This document shows, one piece after another, positions 1 to 8,953 of a stretch of 64,000 nucleotides of DNA. The stretch's first letter is position 1. Every line of letters begins with the position of its first letter. A program made the translations under genes and the position numbers. The notes beneath the pieces are model-generated. The model searched no databases, was not told the origin of the DNA, and worked only from the letters and a program-made list of their open reading frames with translations. The DNA is from Nonlabens arenilitoris (GTDB lineage: Bacteria; Bacteroidota; Bacteroidia; Flavobacteriales; Flavobacteriaceae), in NCBI RefSeq assembly GCF_002954765.1, contig NZ_MTPW01000001.1, positions 1,563,501 to 1,627,500 of the forward strand, given 5' to 3'.

Positions 1-1
1 C

Positions 2-334
2 TTAAAATTTGTCTACTTCTGTGGTGCACATCGTCGTGATGAGCTGCCACAGGCACTTTTATCGACACAAATAAGTTTTATAGAGGTAAAAGTGTATGAT
101 TCTATCGCGGTAGAAAAGTCATTTGATTGTATTTTTGATGCTGTAATGTTCTTCAGTCCTCGTGGTGTTCACGCTTTCGCGAAAGCGAACCCTCAAAATT
201 TCCGTCTAGCCATATGTATAGGGGAAACGACAGCCGCAGCTGCAAGAATATATACCCAAAATGTGAAAGTGGCACATAAAACCACAGTAGAAAACACCAT
301 AGTCACCGCTGTAAAAGCATTACAAAATGATTAA
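2..334 (+). CDS. hemD: Uroporphyrinogen-III synthase, 3' part (5' end outside window)
   Basis: HemD closes hydroxymethylbilane into uroporphyrinogen III in cytoplasmic haem synthesis. The frame is open from base 2, so the Met at 92 is internal. The upstream codons read [19 protein letters not shown], which matches the HemD segment with the conserved RRDEL motif. [10 protein letters not shown] follows, then the C-terminal Gly-Glu-Thr-Thr region ([10 protein letters not shown]). The gene overlaps hemE by 8 bases, which suggests translational coupling, and hemC is expected just upstream. A copy of the dispersed palindrome at 172-187 encodes the AFAKA in HAFAKANP. The identification is firm from the motifs and neighbours. 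Confidence 0.88.
   Translation, partial: LKFVYFCGAHRRDELPQALLSTQISFIEVKVYDSIAVEKSFDCIFDAVMFFSPRGVHAFAKANPQNFRLAICIGETTAAAARIYTQNVKVAHKTTVENTIVTAVKALQND
172..187. repeat. Dispersed palindrome copy 1, inside hemD
   Basis: Perfect 16-base palindrome CGCTTTCGCGAAAGCG. It lies in frame in hemD and is translated AFAKA. Confidence 0.95.
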
Positions 335-1346
335 AAACGATTTATTTTTAAGAGCACTTAAAGGAGAAACTGTAGATAGACCACCGGTATGGATGATGCG
401 TCAAGCTGGTAGATATCTTCCAGATTTTATGAAGCTTAAAGAGAAGTATGACTTCTTTACACGTTGCCAGACTCCAGAGCTAGCTACTGAAATAACCGTA
501 ATGCCTATCAAGCAAATAGGTACTGACGCTGCTATTCTTTTCTCAGATATTTTAGTGATACCACAAGCTATGAATATCGAGGTGGAAATGAAAAATGGTG
601 TAGGACCATGGTTACCCAATCCTATAAGAACTGCAGCTGATTTAAATAGAGTAGTGGTACCAGATGTAGCAGACTCATTAAATTATGTAATGCAGGCTAT
701 TGATTTAACTAAACAGGAACTGAATGATGAGGTGCCACTGATAGGTTTTGCCGGTTCTCCATGGACTATATTATGTTATTGTGTGCAAGGTCAAGGAAGT
801 AAGAACTTTGATAAGGCCAAAGAGTTTTGCTTTACGCAACCAGAGGCTGCTCACGAATTATTACAACGCATTACAGATACTACCATAGCATACTTGAAAT
901 TAAAAGTACAACATGGCGTAAATGCAGTGCAGGTGTTTGACTCATGGGGTGGAATGCTTTCTCCAGTAGATTATCAAGAATTTTCTTGGAAATATATACA
1001 GCAAATCGTGGATGCCTTAAAACCACATACTGAAGTAATCGTTTTTGGTAAAGGATGTTGGTTTGCGCTTAGTGACATGGCAAAAAGTGGTGCTGCAGCG
1101 CTAGGTGTAGACTGGACCTGTAGCGCGCGTAATGCTCGTTACCTAACAGGTGGAAACATCACCCTTCAAGGGAATTTTGATCCATCTAGATTATTCTCGC
1201 CTCCAGCGACTATAAAAAAGATGGTTAAACAGATGATAGACGAATTTGGTAAAGATAAATTTGTGGCTAATTTAGGTCATGGTATTTTACCTAATATACC
1301 TGTGCCTAATGCACAAGCATTTGTAGATGCAGTAAAAGAATACTAG
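327..1346 (+). CDS. hemE: Uroporphyrinogen decarboxylase
   Basis: HemE removes four acetate carboxyls from uroporphyrinogen III to give coproporphyrinogen III in the cytoplasm. The 339-residue product has the family's usual length. The signature [12 protein letters not shown] at residues 21-32 carries the substrate-binding arginines. Other matches are [10 protein letters not shown] around residue 75, [18 protein letters not shown] and the C-terminal NLGHGILP. The ATG lies within the end of hemD. The genes continue as hemE, an EI24 membrane protein and hemF on one strand with 2-base or overlapping junctions, so one haem operon is likely. Confidence 0.97.
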   Translation: MIKNDLFLRALKGETVDRPPVWMMRQAGRYLPDFMKLKEKYDFFTRCQTPELATEITVMPIKQIGTDAAILFSDILVIPQAMNIEVEMKNGVGPWLPNPIRTAADLNRVVVPDVADSLNYVMQAIDLTKQELNDEVPLIGFAGSPWTILCYCVQGQGSKNFDKAKEFCFTQPEAAHELLQRITDTTIAYLKLKVQHGVNAVQVFDSWGGMLSPVDYQEFSWKYIQQIVDALKPHTEVIVFGKGCWFALSDMAKSGAAALGVDWTCSARNARYLTGGNITLQGNFDPSRLFSPPATIKKMVKQMIDEFGKDKFVANLGHGILPNIPVPNAQAFVDAVKEY

Positions 1347-1348
1347 AC

Positions 1349-2140
1349 GTGTTTAAAAACATTATAAAAGGATTAAAGGCTTATGCTGATGGGTTTTCAC
1401 TCATAGGTAAGTTAAAGCTATGGCAATTCTTTTTAGTTCCTATGGCGATTAGCTTTTTAATTGCTGGTCTAGTAGGATTAGCAGCATATGGACTGTCTGA
1501 TAATTTGGCAAATCTTATATCTAAATTGTGGATATGGGAATGGGGAAAAGAAGGGTTTTATACTGTTGCAGAGTGGATAAGCGGTTTAAGCATTATTTTA
1601 ATAGGTTTCATACTCTATAAACACCTTGTGATGGCATTGAGTGCTCCATTTATGTCGCCGGTTTCTGAACGTATTGAAAAACACTTTTATCCTCATGCAC
1701 GTCATCATGTAAAACATCGTGATACTACTAATATGCAGCAATTATGGCGAGGTTTACGTATTAACCTACGTAATATTGCTTATGAATTTGCGATAACCAT
1801 ACCGTTACTTTTATTAAGTTTTATACCTGTTGTAGGTTTTGTATTTACTGTGATAGCATTTATAGTCCAGGCTTATTATGCAGGTTTTGGGAATATAGAT
1901 TATACACTTGAAAGACATTTTACTTATCGGGATAGTGTCAATTTTGTAAAACGACATAGAGGTATTGCTATTGGAATAGGGATCGTATTTATGGGAATGC
2001 TTTTTATACCCATAATAGGTGTTATACTGGTCTTACCTTTTTCTGTGACAGCGGCATCTCGCGTCACCCTAGAACAAATGATTACAAAAGAGAATCTGGA
2101 ACTGCCAGACACTCATAAGCCACAAATCAATGCTCAATGA
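1349..2140 (+). CDS. EI24/CysZ-like membrane protein
   Basis: This 263-residue inner-membrane protein of the EI24 (PF07264) type starts with GTG two bases after the hemE stop and overlaps hemF by ATGA at 2137-2140. At least four strongly hydrophobic stretches are visible, around residues 25-50, 75-100, 145-185 and 205-235. The N-terminal FKNIIKGLKAYADGFSLI and the central SAPFMSPVSERIE are typical of the family. The only characterised relative, CysZ, moves sulfate, but the position between hemE and hemF makes that role uncertain here. Its persistence in a haem operon suggests a supporting role in the pathway, which is inference. Confidence 0.8.
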   Translation: MFKNIIKGLKAYADGFSLIGKLKLWQFFLVPMAISFLIAGLVGLAAYGLSDNLANLISKLWIWEWGKEGFYTVAEWISGLSIILIGFILYKHLVMALSAPFMSPVSERIEKHFYPHARHHVKHRDTTNMQQLWRGLRINLRNIAYEFAITIPLLLLSFIPVVGFVFTVIAFIVQAYYAGFGNIDYTLERHFTYRDSVNFVKRHRGIAIGIGIVFMGMLFIPIIGVILVLPFSVTAASRVTLEQMITKENLELPDTHKPQINAQ

Positions 2141-3045
2141 TTAAGACACAATTTTATAATTTTATTAAAGAACTTCAAGACACCATTACTAGTCGTCTAG
2201 AGAAAATTGATGCTAAAGCTAGTTTTCAAGAAGATCAATGGCATCGTGAGGAAGGTGGCGGTGGTTTTACAAGGGTTATTGAAAATGGATCAGTCTTTGA
2301 AAAAGGTGGAGTTAATATTAGTGAGGTTTATGGTGCTTTACCAGTTACAATGCAGTCTTACTTTAAAGTAGGTGATGTAGATTTTTATGCAACAGGATTA
2401 AGTCTGGTAATTCATCCTGTAAACCCATTTGTGCCTACCGTTCATGCAAATTTTAGGTACTTTGAGATGTATGATAAACAAGGAGTGGTTATAGATTCAT
2501 GGTTCGGTGGTGGATTAGATTTGACACCCTATTATTTGTTTGAGGAGGACGCTACACACTTTCATCAAGTTTGTAAAACAGTTTGTGATCGTCATGATGT
2601 GGCAGACTATACTACTTTTAAAGATAAATGTGATCAATACTTTTATAACTCACATCGTGGAGAAGGTCGTGGTATAGGTGGTTTATTTTATGATTATTGT
2701 AAAGCTAGTGAAGAATACAGTATGGAAGATTGGCTTGTGTTTCAAAAAGATATGGCTTCTCATTTTCTAGATGCATATGTGCCTATCGTAGAAAAAAGAA
2801 AAAACATAGAGTATACTAAAGAGCAACGCGACTGGCAGGAAATACGTCGTGGGCGTTATGTAGAATTTAATTTGGTTCACGATAAAGGCACTTTGTTTGG
2901 ATTAAAGACAAATGGCCGTATAGAAAGCATATTGATGAGTTTGCCACCACATGTTCAGTGGCGTTATGACTATCATCCAGAACCTAGTACACCAGAGGCA
3001 GCACTAATAGAGGTGTTGAAACAACCTAAAGATTGGGTACAGTGA
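2137..3045 (+). CDS. hemF: Oxygen-dependent coproporphyrinogen III oxidase
   Basis: HemF oxidatively decarboxylates coproporphyrinogen III to protoporphyrinogen IX using molecular oxygen. The 302-residue product matches the usual length of about 300. Family blocks appear in order: DQWHREEGGGGFTRV near residue 33, VHANFRYFEM near 108, WFGGGLDLTPYY near 128, HRGEGRGIGGLFYDY near 174 and GRYVEFNLVHDKGTLFGL near 240. The start overlaps the EI24 gene by four bases. A strong hairpin terminator follows at 3071-3106 and closes the haem operon. Use of the oxygen-dependent enzyme fits an aerobic organism. Confidence 0.97.
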   Translation: MIKTQFYNFIKELQDTITSRLEKIDAKASFQEDQWHREEGGGGFTRVIENGSVFEKGGVNISEVYGALPVTMQSYFKVGDVDFYATGLSLVIHPVNPFVPTVHANFRYFEMYDKQGVVIDSWFGGGLDLTPYYLFEEDATHFHQVCKTVCDRHDVADYTTFKDKCDQYFYNSHRGEGRGIGGLFYDYCKASEEYSMEDWLVFQKDMASHFLDAYVPIVEKRKNIEYTKEQRDWQEIRRGRYVEFNLVHDKGTLFGLKTNGRIESILMSLPPHVQWRYDYHPEPSTPEAALIEVLKQPKDWVQ

Positions 3046-3070
3046 TAAGAGATAAGTGATGGTATATAAA

Positions 3071-3106
3071 AACCTCACAAATCATTGAGGTTTGTGAGGT
3101 TTTTAT
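3071..3106. terminator. Bidirectional hairpin terminator between hemF and queD
   Basis: An 11-base stem (3071-3081 with 3091-3101) has a 9-base loop and is followed by a T-rich tail on the + strand. An A-run before the stem makes it usable on the minus strand too, for the convergent queD. Confidence 0.85.
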
Positions 3107-3197
3107 TTTTAAAGAAAGTCACTATATTTTTATTGATCACTAGCATGCCACTCTGCATAACTAGTCTCTGTCTCTCGTAACCTCAAAGAAAATAATT

Positions 3198-3578
3198 CTA
3201 TGTTCTGAGGTAATCTATTTTTATTTTATCTGCAAAATCTAAAATCATCATTTCGCTAGTAGGCTGATAGTCTGCAAGAATAACTTCATGGCCACGTTCT
3301 CTTAGTTCTTGAGCGAGCTCAACGTGTGGTGTGTTTTTATTAAACACGGTCGCATGATCAAATGGATCTACAATTTCTTCCTTTACAATTTTTTTTAAAT
3401 CTGTAAAGTCTATCACCATACCGTGTTTTACATTATTAGAATCGTTAATAGGCGAGCCTATAACTGTTACGGCCAATTTGTAACTATGTCCATGCACGTT
3501 GCGACATTTACCGTCATAGCCATAAAGGGCATGGCCAGTTTCAAAAGTAAATTCTTTAGTTATTCTTACTTTTTTCAT
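3198..3578 (-). CDS. queD: 6-carboxytetrahydropterin synthase (QueD-like), C-terminus frameshifted
   Basis: This is a QueD/PTPS-family protein, making 6-carboxy-tetrahydropterin on the way to queuosine-type deazapurines. Visible motifs are FETGHALYGYDGKCRNVHGHSYKL with the zinc histidines and catalytic Cys, and DFDHATVFN-like PFDHATVFN. The frame ends early at 126 residues after ADKIKIDYLRT. The missing family C-terminus (NRLPQNIELFSLRLRETE, then TSYAEWHASDQ and a stop) is intact one frame over, down to base 3130. It is reached by re-reading one A at the A5 tract (3218-3222 on the + strand). Repaired, the protein would have about 149 residues, normal for the family. Sequencing error, mutation or slippage are all possible. 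Confidence 0.85.
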   Translation of the reverse strand: MKKVRITKEFTFETGHALYGYDGKCRNVHGHSYKLAVTVIGSPINDSNNVKHGMVIDFTDLKKIVKEEIVDPFDHATVFNKNTPHVELAQELRERGHEVILADYQPTSEMMILDFADKIKIDYLRT

Positions 3579-3694
3579 CTTCTAGACTTCCATTTATTAT
3601 ATCCTACAACCACTAGTAGAATAATTGCTATCACTAAGAAAATCCCAGATCCACCCATGAATTGAGAGATTCTGATAAACCAATTATCTTCCAT
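3575..3694 (-). CDS. Small single-pass membrane protein upstream of queD
   Basis: This 39-residue ORF begins MEDNWFIRISQFMGGSG. A strong hydrophobic helix follows (IFLVIAIILLVVV), then a positive tail NKWKSRR. That layout predicts one transmembrane segment with the basic end inside. Its TGA overlaps the queD ATG by ATGA, suggesting translational coupling. A TATCTTTG promoter-like box lies about 30 bases upstream. I do not recognise a function. Such tiny proteins are easily missed, and the overlap plus clean topology are the reasons to call it. Confidence 0.6.
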   Translation of the reverse strand: MEDNWFIRISQFMGGSGIFLVIAIILLVVVGYNKWKSRR

Positions 3695-3725
3695 AATTAA
3701 TTGAAATATTTAAAATTTATAGAGG

Positions 3726-3733
3726 CAAAGATA
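3726..3733 (-). promoter_or_regulatory. Putative -7 box for the small ORF-queD unit
   Basis: TATCTTTG on the minus strand matches the Bacteroidota TAnnTTTG box. No clear TTG is present at the -33 position. The dispersed palindrome copy 2 lies about 30 bases upstream. Confidence 0.4.
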
Positions 3734-3760
3734 TTAGAAATATTATGCTTTATGTGATTA

Positions 3761-3776
3761 TGCTTTCGCGAAAGCG
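3761..3776. repeat. Dispersed palindrome copy 2, intergenic
   Basis: TGCTTTCGCGAAAGCG has the exact 14-base core GCTTTCGCGAAAGC. It sits between the queD unit and the MATE gene, close to the putative promoter. Confidence 0.95.
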
Positions 3777-3795
3777 AGATATTATAAATCTCAAT

Positions 3796-5127
3796 CTACA
3801 TAGACTTTATCTTTAAATGAAACTTATATGCAAGAATGATTGCCCTACCTAGCATCCAAAGTCCAAATGCTATCCAAATTGCGTAGAGCTGAAAATCAAA
3901 ATAATCTAGAATTAATAAAGCAGGAATGAAGACAAAGGCAGTAAGAAGGAATAGTAAATTGCGTAAGTAAGAAGCCTCGCCCCAACCTTTAAAGATGCCA
4001 TCAAAAACAAATGCAACAGCATTAATGGGTTGCATGATTAGTACAATCCAAAATGTGCTGAGAAATAGATCAAAAACTATAGCACTATCTGTAAACTGAA
4101 TTCCTATCGTGTTATAGAAAAAGCCACATAACACTACTAATATCAAGGCTACCATTACACCATATGTTGTTGTAGTTTTACCTAAATACTTGAGTCCTTG
4201 AGCGTCATTGGACCCTAATAGTTTACCACCTATTGCGTTACCAGCACTAGCAAATCCATCAATAAAAAAGGAGAAAAATAACCAAATATTCATGAGAATA
4301 GCATGCGTTGCACCATATTCATCACCATAACCTGATGCATAACGATACGATAAAAATATAGCTACGTTTATAGCTGCCGTACGTAGAAAAAAGTTAGCCG
4401 TTAGAGCAATATGTCTTTTAAGTTTGGGATGTGGATTCCATGATAATCGATGTAGTTGAAAAGGTGTTTTGTGATATAAAAAATATAGAGCTATAATAAG
4501 CATTACAATTTGTGCGGCTAGACTGGCATATGCAGCACCCATAATACCATAAGATGGGATTAAGTCACCTATTCCATAAACTAAGGTGTAATCTAGTATG
4601 ACGTTTATTAAAGCGCCAGATATGCTTGCTATCATAGCCCAGGCAGTATTTTGTATTCCTCTAAAAACGCCAAATATGGCAAAGGCGCTAAGTGTAATAG
4701 GGAAACCTATAGCTCTAATCTGATAATATGAAATTGATAAAAACAGTGTCGTGCCTTTTGTGTTATATAATGTAAATATCCAAGTGGCTAAAGGTGCTGT
4801 GACTATATAGATCAATATGCCTAGAGTTATATTAATCCAAATGACTTGTGGTATAAGTGAATTAATTTTATTTAATTGATCACTTCCTAATGCATTAGAT
4901 ACTATACTGGATATAGACGTTTTAGTTTGTGCAAGTGTCCAAATAATAGCACTTAAAAAAGATCCAACCAGGCCTACGGCTAGTAGACCTTCTACAGCAT
5001 TGTCTTTCATATTACCTATAACAGCGACATCTGTTAAACTTATAAGTGGTTCTGCAATGCCTGCTATGATAGCTGGAATGGCCAGACTTAGAATGCTTTG
5101 AGGTGTAATTGAATTTATAGCAGGCAT
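3796..5127 (-). CDS. MATE family efflux transporter (DinF/NorM-like)
   Basis: A 443-residue polytopic inner-membrane protein with about twelve hydrophobic helices arranged as two similar halves. The N-terminal SLAIPAIIAGIAEPLISLTDVAVIG is the classic MATE start, and GIFRGIQNTA-like GVFRGIQNTAWAMIAS marks the DinF-type branch. Members export cationic drugs or metabolites using Na+ or H+ gradients. The substrate cannot be told from sequence. It stands alone on the minus strand with tRNA-Ala behind it. An A/T-rich stretch with TATTTTTA near the start may be its promoter. Confidence 0.9.
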   Translation of the reverse strand: MPAINSITPQSILSLAIPAIIAGIAEPLISLTDVAVIGNMKDNAVEGLLAVGLVGSFLSAIIWTLAQTKTSISSIVSNALGSDQLNKINSLIPQVIWINITLGILIYIVTAPLATWIFTLYNTKGTTLFLSISYYQIRAIGFPITLSAFAIFGVFRGIQNTAWAMIASISGALINVILDYTLVYGIGDLIPSYGIMGAAYASLAAQIVMLIIALYFLYHKTPFQLHRLSWNPHPKLKRHIALTANFFLRTAAINVAIFLSYRYASGYGDEYGATHAILMNIWLFFSFFIDGFASAGNAIGGKLLGSNDAQGLKYLGKTTTTYGVMVALILVVLCGFFYNTIGIQFTDSAIVFDLFLSTFWIVLIMQPINAVAFVFDGIFKGWGEASYLRNLLFLLTAFVFIPALLILDYFDFQLYAIWIAFGLWMLGRAIILAYKFHLKIKSM

Positions 5128-5195
5128 TTTTTAAAAATAGAGCTTTGTTTTTTTATGAACGGCAATCATGTTGTTTTATATTTGAAATGAATTTT

Positions 5196-5269
5196 GGGGG
5201 ATTAGCTCATTTGGCTAGAGCGCTTGCCTGGCAGGCAAGAGGTGACCGGTTCGAATCCGGTATTCTCCA
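5196..5269 (+). tRNA. tRNA-Ala (anticodon GGC)
   Basis: The 74 bases fold as a full cloverleaf. The acceptor GGGGGAT pairs with ATTCTCC with two G-U pairs, the D stem is GCTC/GAGC, the anticodon stem CTTGC/GCAAG carries loop CTGGCAG, and the T stem ACCGG/CCGGT carries loop TTCGAAT. Loop positions 34-36 are GGC, which reads the alanine codon GCC. The discriminator is A, as expected for Ala. The 3' CCA is not encoded. It lies between two minus-strand genes. Confidence 0.95.
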
Positions 5270-5277
5270 CTTTACAT

Positions 5278-6114
5278 TTATTTTTTATAAAAGTTTATAC
5301 TGCATTGAATGGCCTGCTTTAAATGTTTAGGTAAATAAATGGATGACCACGGATGTACGGCTCCTAGAGTGTGATTAGCCTCTCGTATAATATGTAATTG
5401 AGAATTTTTATTCCATTTGTGTAATTGACGTCCTTCTTGAAGGTTTACCGTCTCATCGTTTTGACCGTGAATAATCAGATGCGGTATCGTTAATTTTTGC
5501 GCAGCTATTTTAATGGTTAGTTTTTCTTCATTATAAATAAAGTCTTCAAAAAATTGATAATAATGAGGCATTTCTTGTTGAGTACGTCCATTTTTAACAT
5601 AGAACACCTTATCAATTTCCCATTTATTTAAAGCTTTACCTGTAGGAAATCTAGTTTTATAATCACTAACTCCTGCTAGTGTAATTAGTTTTTTTACCTT
5701 ATCATTTTGTGAAGCAACTAGGGTTGTTATTCCTCCAGCTCTCGAATGGCCTAGTAGAAATATATTGTTCACATCTATTAAATCTGACAATTGGTTTGTT
5801 GACCACTCAATTACATCGTTTAAATCTTGTACTTCCTTACTGTAATTATTATTGCCGAAAGATTCTAAATCTGGAAAATCGATAGGGTTATCTATAGTGC
5901 CGCCATTATGAGAAAAATTAAATTTGATAAAACAAAATCCCGCATTTGCAAAAGCCTGGCCCATTAAATCCCATGCGCCCCAATCTTTAAAACCTTTATA
6001 ACCATGTGCAAAAATTACAACAGGTATTTTATTTGCAGGTTTTAAATGATAGTAATCTAATAAAATAGGCTTTTGAAGATTTCTATCGAGTATTTTATTT
6101 TTTACTATATTCAT
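5278..6114 (-). CDS. Alpha/beta hydrolase (dienelactone hydrolase-like)
   Basis: A 278-residue cytoplasmic serine hydrolase. The oxyanion-side motif is FAHGYKGFKDWG near residue 35, the nucleophile elbow GHSRAGG puts Ser at about 124, the acid is likely the Asp in HGQNDETV, and the His lies in EANHTLGAVHPW. No signal peptide is present. The substrate is unknown. It starts one base after the stop of the AddB-like gene, so the two are probably co-transcribed. That linkage may only reflect operon packing, as no repair role is suggested by its sequence. Confidence 0.88.
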   Translation of the reverse strand: MNIVKNKILDRNLQKPILLDYYHLKPANKIPVVIFAHGYKGFKDWGAWDLMGQAFANAGFCFIKFNFSHNGGTIDNPIDFPDLESFGNNNYSKEVQDLNDVIEWSTNQLSDLIDVNNIFLLGHSRAGGITTLVASQNDKVKKLITLAGVSDYKTRFPTGKALNKWEIDKVFYVKNGRTQQEMPHYYQFFEDFIYNEEKLTIKIAAQKLTIPHLIIHGQNDETVNLQEGRQLHKWNKNSQLHIIREANHTLGAVHPWSSIYLPKHLKQAIQCSINFYKK

Positions 6115-6115
6115 T

Positions 6116-8857
6116 TTAATGATCCTTTGTCGTTAGGACTTTATCCTTATCATAAAGCTCTAAAATTATTTGAACTAACTGTTCTTCAAATTTTTCTAAT
6201 TCTTGTGTGTTTATTGGTTGTGGTATAAAAGACCTGCCTTTTTTGATAGAATAAGAAATAAAACCTTCTTTAAAATTTTTAAAGCTTATAATTCCAGCAG
6301 CACATTCTGTAAAACTGTTGTTTCTGGAGTACAAATAAGAGTACATTAATACTTGAAATGCTTTTGATTTTTCATAATCCGTAATGAGAGTTTCATAATC
6401 ACCAGGTTGTAGACCAACATTTGATTTGTTCACCATTCCAGACTTGTAATCTATAATTCTTATTTGACCATTAAGTTCATCAATACGGTCTACCTCGCCA
6501 TGAAGTTTTATACTTCCTATGGAATCTATTTCAATAGAGGTAGAGTAACGAGCTTCTAATTTTCTAATAATTAAAGTATTTCCTGTTTTTACTATATCCT
6601 CATCATATGCTATCATTTTACTTACGTAATGTCTGGCAACCTCATACATTATTGTATTTTTTCCTTGAGGATTATTAGCTGTGTGATAACTGTCTAGATA
6701 TGCTGTGTGAATAGCATCGTTAATTTGCGCACGTATGTCTTTAAAATGATATTTATCTAGAACTTGATCTACATATGGTAGATATAAGGCTTCAAGCGTT
6801 TTATGAATCATTGTACCCATAGTGTTTGCAGCCATGTCTTCTTCTACTTCTTCTACGTCATTGATTTTTAAAATTTTAGATCTGTAAAAATCTATGGGAT
6901 CATATATATAACTAGTAATACTTGATGGAGAAAAGCCTGATTTTGCGATTTGATTAAGTCTCTCAAAATAATAATCGTCTTTTTTTATAGAAAGTGGTTC
7001 TGTCTTTTCAGTGGTAATTTTATTTGCGTAAAGACGATGGTTGATCTTATGATTAGGTATATTATTAGTTTCAATTTGCATTAAGAATCTACTTTTCTCG
7101 CCGCCACCTAAACTATTTGTTTCTGAATTGTATATGAAGTTAGCATTCTTACTTCGCTGTAATAATCTATAAAAGTGATATGCGTATACACTGTCTTTAT
7201 CTGTATATGTAGGTAATCCAAATTTAACCTTCATATCATATGGTATATATGATGCTGTGGATTTACCAGCAGGTAAAACGCCTTCATTTACAGAAAGCAT
7301 TATGATGTTTTCATAATCTAACGCTCTAGTCTCAAGCAATCCCATAATTTGTAAACCTTTTACAGGTTCCCCTATAAAATCCAGTTTCTTTTGAGGTAAA
7401 AATTGTTTAAATAAGTATTGAATTGTTCTTAGATCTGTAATACCAGATTGTATATCAATAATGGACTTGATTTGTTCTAGAACGCTGTGAATTCCTAGCA
7501 GTTGCTCTAGTTCTAATCTTTTGTTACCACTTTGGATTAATTTTTCCTGTAGTATGTCAGATATCTCGCTTAAATAACTAATAAGATCTGATGTTGTTAG
7601 TATTTGTAATTTTAATAGATCTATGAATGAGCACTCTGATTTTTGATCGATTTCTATGAATGGTAGATAAACTAAATTTTCTTTATTTATATTATTAATT
7701 AGTTCTTTTACTGCACTGTTATCTAGTAGATTGCTAAAATGTGATTCTAAGACTGCAATAATGTTTTTATAGTAAAAACCTTGATCTGTAGCTTCTACTT
7801 TTAATTTAATTAGGTGGTTAAAAAAGCTAGCGATAGGTGTCTTATCCAGTGTTAGTCCCATAGTTATATTAAGGTGTTCTATACTTTCTGGAATTGCACT
7901 TAAAAGCGGTAACAATAAATTTTCATCTGCTAGGACTATGGCTGTAGTGTCTAGATTAGTTGTTTCTAAATTGAATTCATGAATAAGTTTTCCGGCAACT
8001 TGACACATGCCTATCGGACCAGGTGTTCCTATTATATTGATTTCTTTAGGTGAGTCAAAATTGTTGCTGGTAATGCTTAGTTTGTTGTGGTCAAAATATT
8101 TCCAATCATCTTTATATCGCCTTATAAAACGACCAGCTTCATGGTATTTGTTTTCTTGAAAATAGATGTCATTATCATAAAATATTTTTGCATGATTACT
8201 ATCTAGAAATGTTTTGATAATTTCTTCTTCTGCAAGGTTAAGAGCATTAAGACCTAGGAAAATGACAGGAGTTTCTTTTGAGTAAAGAGAGGTTTGATAT
8301 TCCGCTTTCGCGAAAGCGATTCTATAAGCAAGACCTTGATAAACGATACCATTTGCGGTACAATCGTCAGTAAATTGATTGTAATAAAGTTCTAATCGTT
8401 TCCAGAAATGTAGATACTTTTCAATCATATCTGTTTTGGGCTCTAGAATTGACCAGTGTCCTTGTTCTAATTCTTTGAGGTTACCTAGATAATTAAAGAA
8501 ATCAGTAGGTGATACCAAGAATCGATCTATCTCATTAAAGTCTTTAAGAATTGTTGGTGCCCAGGTGATAAACTCATCTAATGAGTCTGCCGAGTTTTTA
8601 TCTTCTACTTTTAAGTAGCTATTATAGAAGTCAAATAATAAGTCTACATCACTAGCTATCTCGACCTGTGCAGTATGACTAATAAAGTCTTCAACGCTAT
8701 ATATTATAGGTTCAAAAATGGGTTGTTCTAAAACAGTTGCAATCGTTTTATTAAGAAAAGTAGCAACTCTTCTACTAGGGACTACATAAGTAAGCTTACT
8801 AAGGTTAAGGCCTTCTTTTTGTAAATCTTGGATGATGTCTTGTAGGAATGTATTCAT
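6116..8857 (-). CDS. addB: AddB-like PD-(D/E)XK nuclease/inactivated helicase subunit
   Basis: A 913-residue protein resembling the AddB partner of AddAB double-strand-break resection. The N-terminus (LTYVVPSRRVATFLNKTIA) resembles the AddB helicase-like region without a usable Walker A. A middle region has LLETRALDYENIIMLSVNEGVLP. The C-terminus carries the RecB-type nuclease core GEVDRIDELNGQIRIIDYKSG. The AddA-like partner is at 11684-14854, separated by ompA and kbl. The palindrome at 8303-8318 encodes AFAKA here. Family assignment is firm; the addB symbol rests on the pairing with addA. Confidence 0.85.
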   Translation of the reverse strand: MNTFLQDIIQDLQKEGLNLSKLTYVVPSRRVATFLNKTIATVLEQPIFEPIIYSVEDFISHTAQVEIASDVDLLFDFYNSYLKVEDKNSADSLDEFITWAPTILKDFNEIDRFLVSPTDFFNYLGNLKELEQGHWSILEPKTDMIEKYLHFWKRLELYYNQFTDDCTANGIVYQGLAYRIAFAKAEYQTSLYSKETPVIFLGLNALNLAEEEIIKTFLDSNHAKIFYDNDIYFQENKYHEAGRFIRRYKDDWKYFDHNKLSITSNNFDSPKEINIIGTPGPIGMCQVAGKLIHEFNLETTNLDTTAIVLADENLLLPLLSAIPESIEHLNITMGLTLDKTPIASFFNHLIKLKVEATDQGFYYKNIIAVLESHFSNLLDNSAVKELINNINKENLVYLPFIEIDQKSECSFIDLLKLQILTTSDLISYLSEISDILQEKLIQSGNKRLELEQLLGIHSVLEQIKSIIDIQSGITDLRTIQYLFKQFLPQKKLDFIGEPVKGLQIMGLLETRALDYENIIMLSVNEGVLPAGKSTASYIPYDMKVKFGLPTYTDKDSVYAYHFYRLLQRSKNANFIYNSETNSLGGGEKSRFLMQIETNNIPNHKINHRLYANKITTEKTEPLSIKKDDYYFERLNQIAKSGFSPSSITSYIYDPIDFYRSKILKINDVEEVEEDMAANTMGTMIHKTLEALYLPYVDQVLDKYHFKDIRAQINDAIHTAYLDSYHTANNPQGKNTIMYEVARHYVSKMIAYDEDIVKTGNTLIIRKLEARYSTSIEIDSIGSIKLHGEVDRIDELNGQIRIIDYKSGMVNKSNVGLQPGDYETLITDYEKSKAFQVLMYSYLYSRNNSFTECAAGIISFKNFKEGFISYSIKKGRSFIPQPINTQELEKFEEQLVQIILELYDKDKVLTTKDH
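8303..8318. repeat. Dispersed palindrome copy 3, inside addB
   Basis: CGCTTTCGCGAAAGCG, translated AFAKA within RIAFAKAEYQT of the AddB-like protein. Confidence 0.95.
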
Positions 8858-8908
8858 AAGTACAAGATATTGATAAACTATGATGTCTTAAAAAATAACG
8901 CATAAAAA

Positions 8909-8936
8909 AAGCGCCACTTTTAAGTGGCGCTTTTAT
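8909..8936. terminator. Hairpin terminator downstream of ompA
   Basis: A 10-base GC-rich stem (8911-8920 with 8923-8932) is flanked by an A-run and a T-run. It is placed 20 bases after the ompA stop and can act on both strands. Confidence 0.88.
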
Positions 8937-8953
8937 TATAATTAAAAAATCAA

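Noticed and set aside
92..334. A complete 80-residue gene starting at 92
   Set aside because: The frame is open to base 2 and encodes conserved HemD sequence, so it is the end of a cut gene.
3423..3665. Plus-strand ORF opposite queD and the small membrane ORF
   Set aside because: It is a reading-frame shadow of the minus-strand genes, with a low-complexity product.
5196..5269. tRNA-Gly reading of the tRNA gene
   Set aside because: Loop positions 34-36 are GGC, which is an alanine anticodon. A glycine tRNA would need GCC.
5145..5330. Plus-strand ORF through the tRNA
   Set aside because: It translates the tRNA-Ala gene and is not a protein gene.
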